Assembly (NCBI RefSeq): GCF_021655555.1
Contig: NZ_AP023086.1
Location: 4,804,685-4,868,684 of the forward strand
From: Marinagarivorans cellulosilyticus
Lineage (GTDB): Bacteria; Pseudomonadota; Gammaproteobacteria; Pseudomonadales; Cellvibrionaceae
DNA length: 64,000 nt
Direction: 5' to 3'
Below, one piece after another: positions 61,860 through 64,000 of this stretch (positions are counted from its first letter, which is position 1; the number at the start of each line of letters is the position of its first letter). The notes under the pieces were generated by a model, which saw only the letters and a list, made by a program, of their open reading frames with translations, searched no databases and was not told the DNA's origin. The translations under genes and the position numbers were made by a program.

Positions 61860-63239
61860 TTAGCGCGGCTGCGCGCCACCACGCCAACCGGCAAAAATAT
61901 CACCTTCTTTGTTAGGCATTTCAAAGCTGTTATAGCCAGCCACTTGGCGAATAGTATCCAGCACATCGGTGTGGTTGATACTCGGGTGCTGGAAGCCATC
62001 ACCAATCACTTTTACCGTACCATGCGGTGAATTTTTCCAGTCTAGCGAACGACCCGTCACCAAGCCCACGTTATTATTCACACCACTGGCTAGGAACATC
62101 GGTATGCGCCAATGGTCGTGCGCATTGCCATGTCCCAAGTCAGAAACAGCCACAATAACAGTGTTATCCAGCAAGCTGCCGTTTACATCCGGCGTATTCG
62201 CGAGCTTTTTAATAAAGTTAGCAACTTCAGCCATCCACCATTTTTTAGACGATGTGTGCAGCGCTGGCGAGCCATGCGATGCATCGTGATCGCCCACACC
62301 AGAGCCAGGCACTTTAACTGGTGAAACAGAAACACCATAACTAAAGGCCATTGTCTTAGTAATGCCACACGATAAAGCGGCAACGGCAATATCTTGCTGT
62401 AGCTGCGAGGCCATCGGCAGGATGTCAGTTTGCGACCATGCCTCGTCAGTATCGTTACTGTTAAAGGTAGGCGCATCGCTAATATCAGGAATAATATTAC
62501 ATGCTTGCGCCATCATGTCTGAACCGCCATCGGCGAAGCTGGCCTCAAGTACAGACAAAGCTTCAGCGTGTTGCTGCAAGCGTTCGCGCTGGCCATCGAG
62601 GTTACCAATTTGGCTTTGAATACGCGCCAAGTCGTTTTTCGCAGCCGATAACATTTGCGTTTCAACACCGCCAGTACCTGCGCCTGCGTTAGGGCCGCCA
62701 GGCACTGCACCTGCAGCACCAAATAAGCGAGGGTAAACAATGCGCGGGTCACAAGCAGAATCGAGCGTGGTGCCGCCATCGTGGCTAATGCGCTTGTTGG
62801 CATCGTTGCCCCACATGGTGCCCACCCCCATTTGAACAGAAGGCACGGTAATACCGTTGCTAGCACGATTGGCCCAGTCTTCTTTGCCCATTAAAACATC
62901 AATAGACGAATGCGGGTCGTTTGCACCTAAGCGCCCTGTTAAACACTTAGCACAGCCACCTTCGTGCGTATTAGCCGCACCGGCGTATGCAATACCATCG
63001 ATAAATACAAGGTTGTTATACACGCTTTGCAACGGTGCCGTCATACCCGGCAGCGAGCTACTACCCGCGTTAGGGAAGAACGAGTCGCCATCGGCCCCAT
63101 TGGGGTGAAACAAAAAGATCGTACGCACGGGTGCAGTACCATTTTGCGCCATGGCATTTCTAGCTAACAAACAAGCTAATGGGTTAGCAGCTGTAAGCGA
63201 GCCGGCGGCAATTGCTTTAAATAAACTACGTCGTTTCAT
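61860..63239 (-). CDS. DUF1552 family exported protein, second copy
   Basis: A 459-residue protein of the same family as the one at 46196. The signal peptide (MKRRSLFKAIAAGSLTAANPLACLLARNAMAQ) has a twin-arginine-like KRRSLFKA start. The domain shows RTIFLFHPNGADGDSFFPNAG, LVFIDGIAYAGAANTHEGGCAKCLTG, and DNTVIVAVSDLGHGNAHDHWRIPMFLASG. It begins 12 bases after the DUF1592/1588/1585-type cytochrome gene, the standard pairing of these families. The two DUF1552 proteins differ enough to be separate systems, not a recent duplication. Confidence 0.9.
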   Translation of the reverse strand: MKRRSLFKAIAAGSLTAANPLACLLARNAMAQNGTAPVRTIFLFHPNGADGDSFFPNAGSSSLPGMTAPLQSVYNNLVFIDGIAYAGAANTHEGGCAKCLTGRLGANDPHSSIDVLMGKEDWANRASNGITVPSVQMGVGTMWGNDANKRISHDGGTTLDSACDPRIVYPRLFGAAGAVPGGPNAGAGTGGVETQMLSAAKNDLARIQSQIGNLDGQRERLQQHAEALSVLEASFADGGSDMMAQACNIIPDISDAPTFNSNDTDEAWSQTDILPMASQLQQDIAVAALSCGITKTMAFSYGVSVSPVKVPGSGVGDHDASHGSPALHTSSKKWWMAEVANFIKKLANTPDVNGSLLDNTVIVAVSDLGHGNAHDHWRIPMFLASGVNNNVGLVTGRSLDWKNSPHGTVKVIGDGFQHPSINHTDVLDTIRQVAGYNSFEMPNKEGDIFAGWRGGAQPR

Positions 63240-63251
63240 TACCGTATTCTC

Positions 63252-64000
63252 CTATTGGCGCTGCATAAAGTTTTGTGAAGCGACAATTTCGACCCACAAG
63301 TCTTTTAAAGATTTTTCCGCTGGATTCCAGCGCGCTACCGTATTTGCAATGGTGCAACTATCAGGCTTAGCTTCGCCGTCCATCATGCGCTGGAACTGTT
63401 CAGCCACACAAGAAGATGCCGACTGCATAGCACCTGTCGATAAAATGTCGGACAAATCTTGAAGGTTGCTAAACACGTGCGTATCAGGGTCTGTCATACG
63501 ATACAAACCAGAGATAGAACCGGAGGCATCAACAGCCGCGCCGTTGGCTTCTGAGGTACGGTATGCACCCACGGCATCGTAATTCTCAAAGGCAAAGCCA
63601 ACTTCATCAATAAACTGGTGACACGAAGCACAGGTCTCGTTTTCTGAGTGCGCGGTAAAACGCTCACGCGTTGGTTTAGAAGGGTCAAAAGGCTCAACCT
63701 CGCCCACATTAGCCGGTGGTACACCGAACTCTTGGCACAACAAGTTGTTGCGAACCAATAAACCGCGCTTAATCGGATGAGACTCGTCAAATTTAGAGTT
63801 TCGCGCTAATACCGCACCTAAGCGCAAAACACCACCGCGCTGGCTACCGGCAGCAATTTTAGTCATTTGGTTGCCCGCGCCATTCAAGCCGTAGAAGCTC
63901 GCCAATGTATTGTTTGCAAACACCTGATCCCAATTGAGGAAGTCACTAATATTGTAGCCGTCGGCTAGCAACATTTCCTGCAAGAACATTTCTAGCTCTT
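63252..64000 (-). CDS. DUF1592/1588/1585-type cytochrome protein, C-terminal part (runs off right edge)
   Basis: The last about 249 residues of a larger exported protein; the frame is open to position 64000. DUF1592-like text (MFLQEMLLADGYNISDFLNWDQVFANNTLASFYG) leads to DUF1588 (RGGVLRLGAVLARNSKFDESHPIKRGLLVRNNLLCQ) and a haem c attachment CASCH in SENETCASCHQFIDEVGFAFENYDAVGAYRT, then DUF1585 (LSDILSTGAMQSASSCVAEQFQRMM). Such proteins are probable periplasmic electron-transfer or carbohydrate-related factors of unknown exact role. It is followed 12 bases on by the DUF1552 gene, so the pair is one operon. Confidence 0.85.
   Translation of the reverse strand, partial: ELEMFLQEMLLADGYNISDFLNWDQVFANNTLASFYGLNGAGNQMTKIAAGSQRGGVLRLGAVLARNSKFDESHPIKRGLLVRNNLLCQEFGVPPANVGEVEPFDPSKPTRERFTAHSENETCASCHQFIDEVGFAFENYDAVGAYRTSEANGAAVDASGSISGLYRMTDPDTHVFSNLQDLSDILSTGAMQSASSCVAEQFQRMMDGEAKPDSCTIANTVARWNPAEKSLKDLWVEIVASQNFMQRQ

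Overview
The window looks like chromosome from a marine, polysaccharide-degrading gammaproteobacterium of the Cellvibrionaceae type (Saccharophagus/Teredinibacter-like). The reasons are a lipoprotein GH10 xylanase, repeated use of long Ser-rich linkers in exported proteins, two GPH sugar symporters, a CotH/lamin-tail lipoprotein, and typical gammaproteobacterial housekeeping genes (ilvC, rsmJ, valS, mgtE, cobQ, sbcCD). No rRNA, tRNA or CRISPR array was seen. The assignment is inference from protein style, not from a marker gene.

Layout. 1-8340: the start of ilvC (leaving the left edge) behind a promoter and a possible attenuator, the xylanase, a repeat-rich gap, and a signalling module (receiver protein, Tat-exported binding protein, histidine kinase), then an RNase T2. 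8341-12589: a degenerate histidine kinase and a bax-like lipoprotein gene broken by an ISL3-family IS and by a 163-bp fold-back MITE. 12590-21608: mgtE, a PstS-OmpA fusion, rsmJ, a two-gene operon of unknown function, valS. 21609-29137: an accessory island with a broken acyltransferase, an IS1595 remnant, a REP-type transposase, and an integron-like cassette array (five attC-like sites, four small genes on the minus strand, no integron integrase) interrupted by an IS91-like element that carries its own tyrosine recombinase. 29138-38584: a GST, a 140-bp MITE, then a compact operon with an acyl carrier protein, an acyl-CoA dehydrogenase, an amino acid:carrier protein ligase, a DUF1839 protein, a GH2-like protein and a double alpha/beta-hydrolase. 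38609-49493: a porin, a CotH lipoprotein behind a Fur-box-like palindrome, tandem symporters, a DUF1552 protein with a cytochrome c lipoprotein, cobQ. 49611-64000: two lipoproteins (one very large, with propeller-like repeats), sbcDC, a WYL regulator with a palindromic candidate operator, a CPBP protease, a DUF3291 gene broken by another MITE copy, and a second DUF1552 protein beside a DUF1592/1588/1585-type cytochrome that leaves the right edge.

Working together. The strongest candidate for an under-described system is the carrier-protein operon at 30710-38584. A tRNA-synthetase-like ligase should load an amino acid on the carrier protein and the dehydrogenase could then oxidise it; the product is unknown. 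Two small non-autonomous element families occur here. One is 163 bp with 5-bp target duplications and IS1380-like ends; the other is 140 bp and inserted at TTAA. For three insertions (IS, and 163-bp copies 2 and 3) the pre-insertion reading frame can be rebuilt exactly, so two genes were lost by recent transposition.
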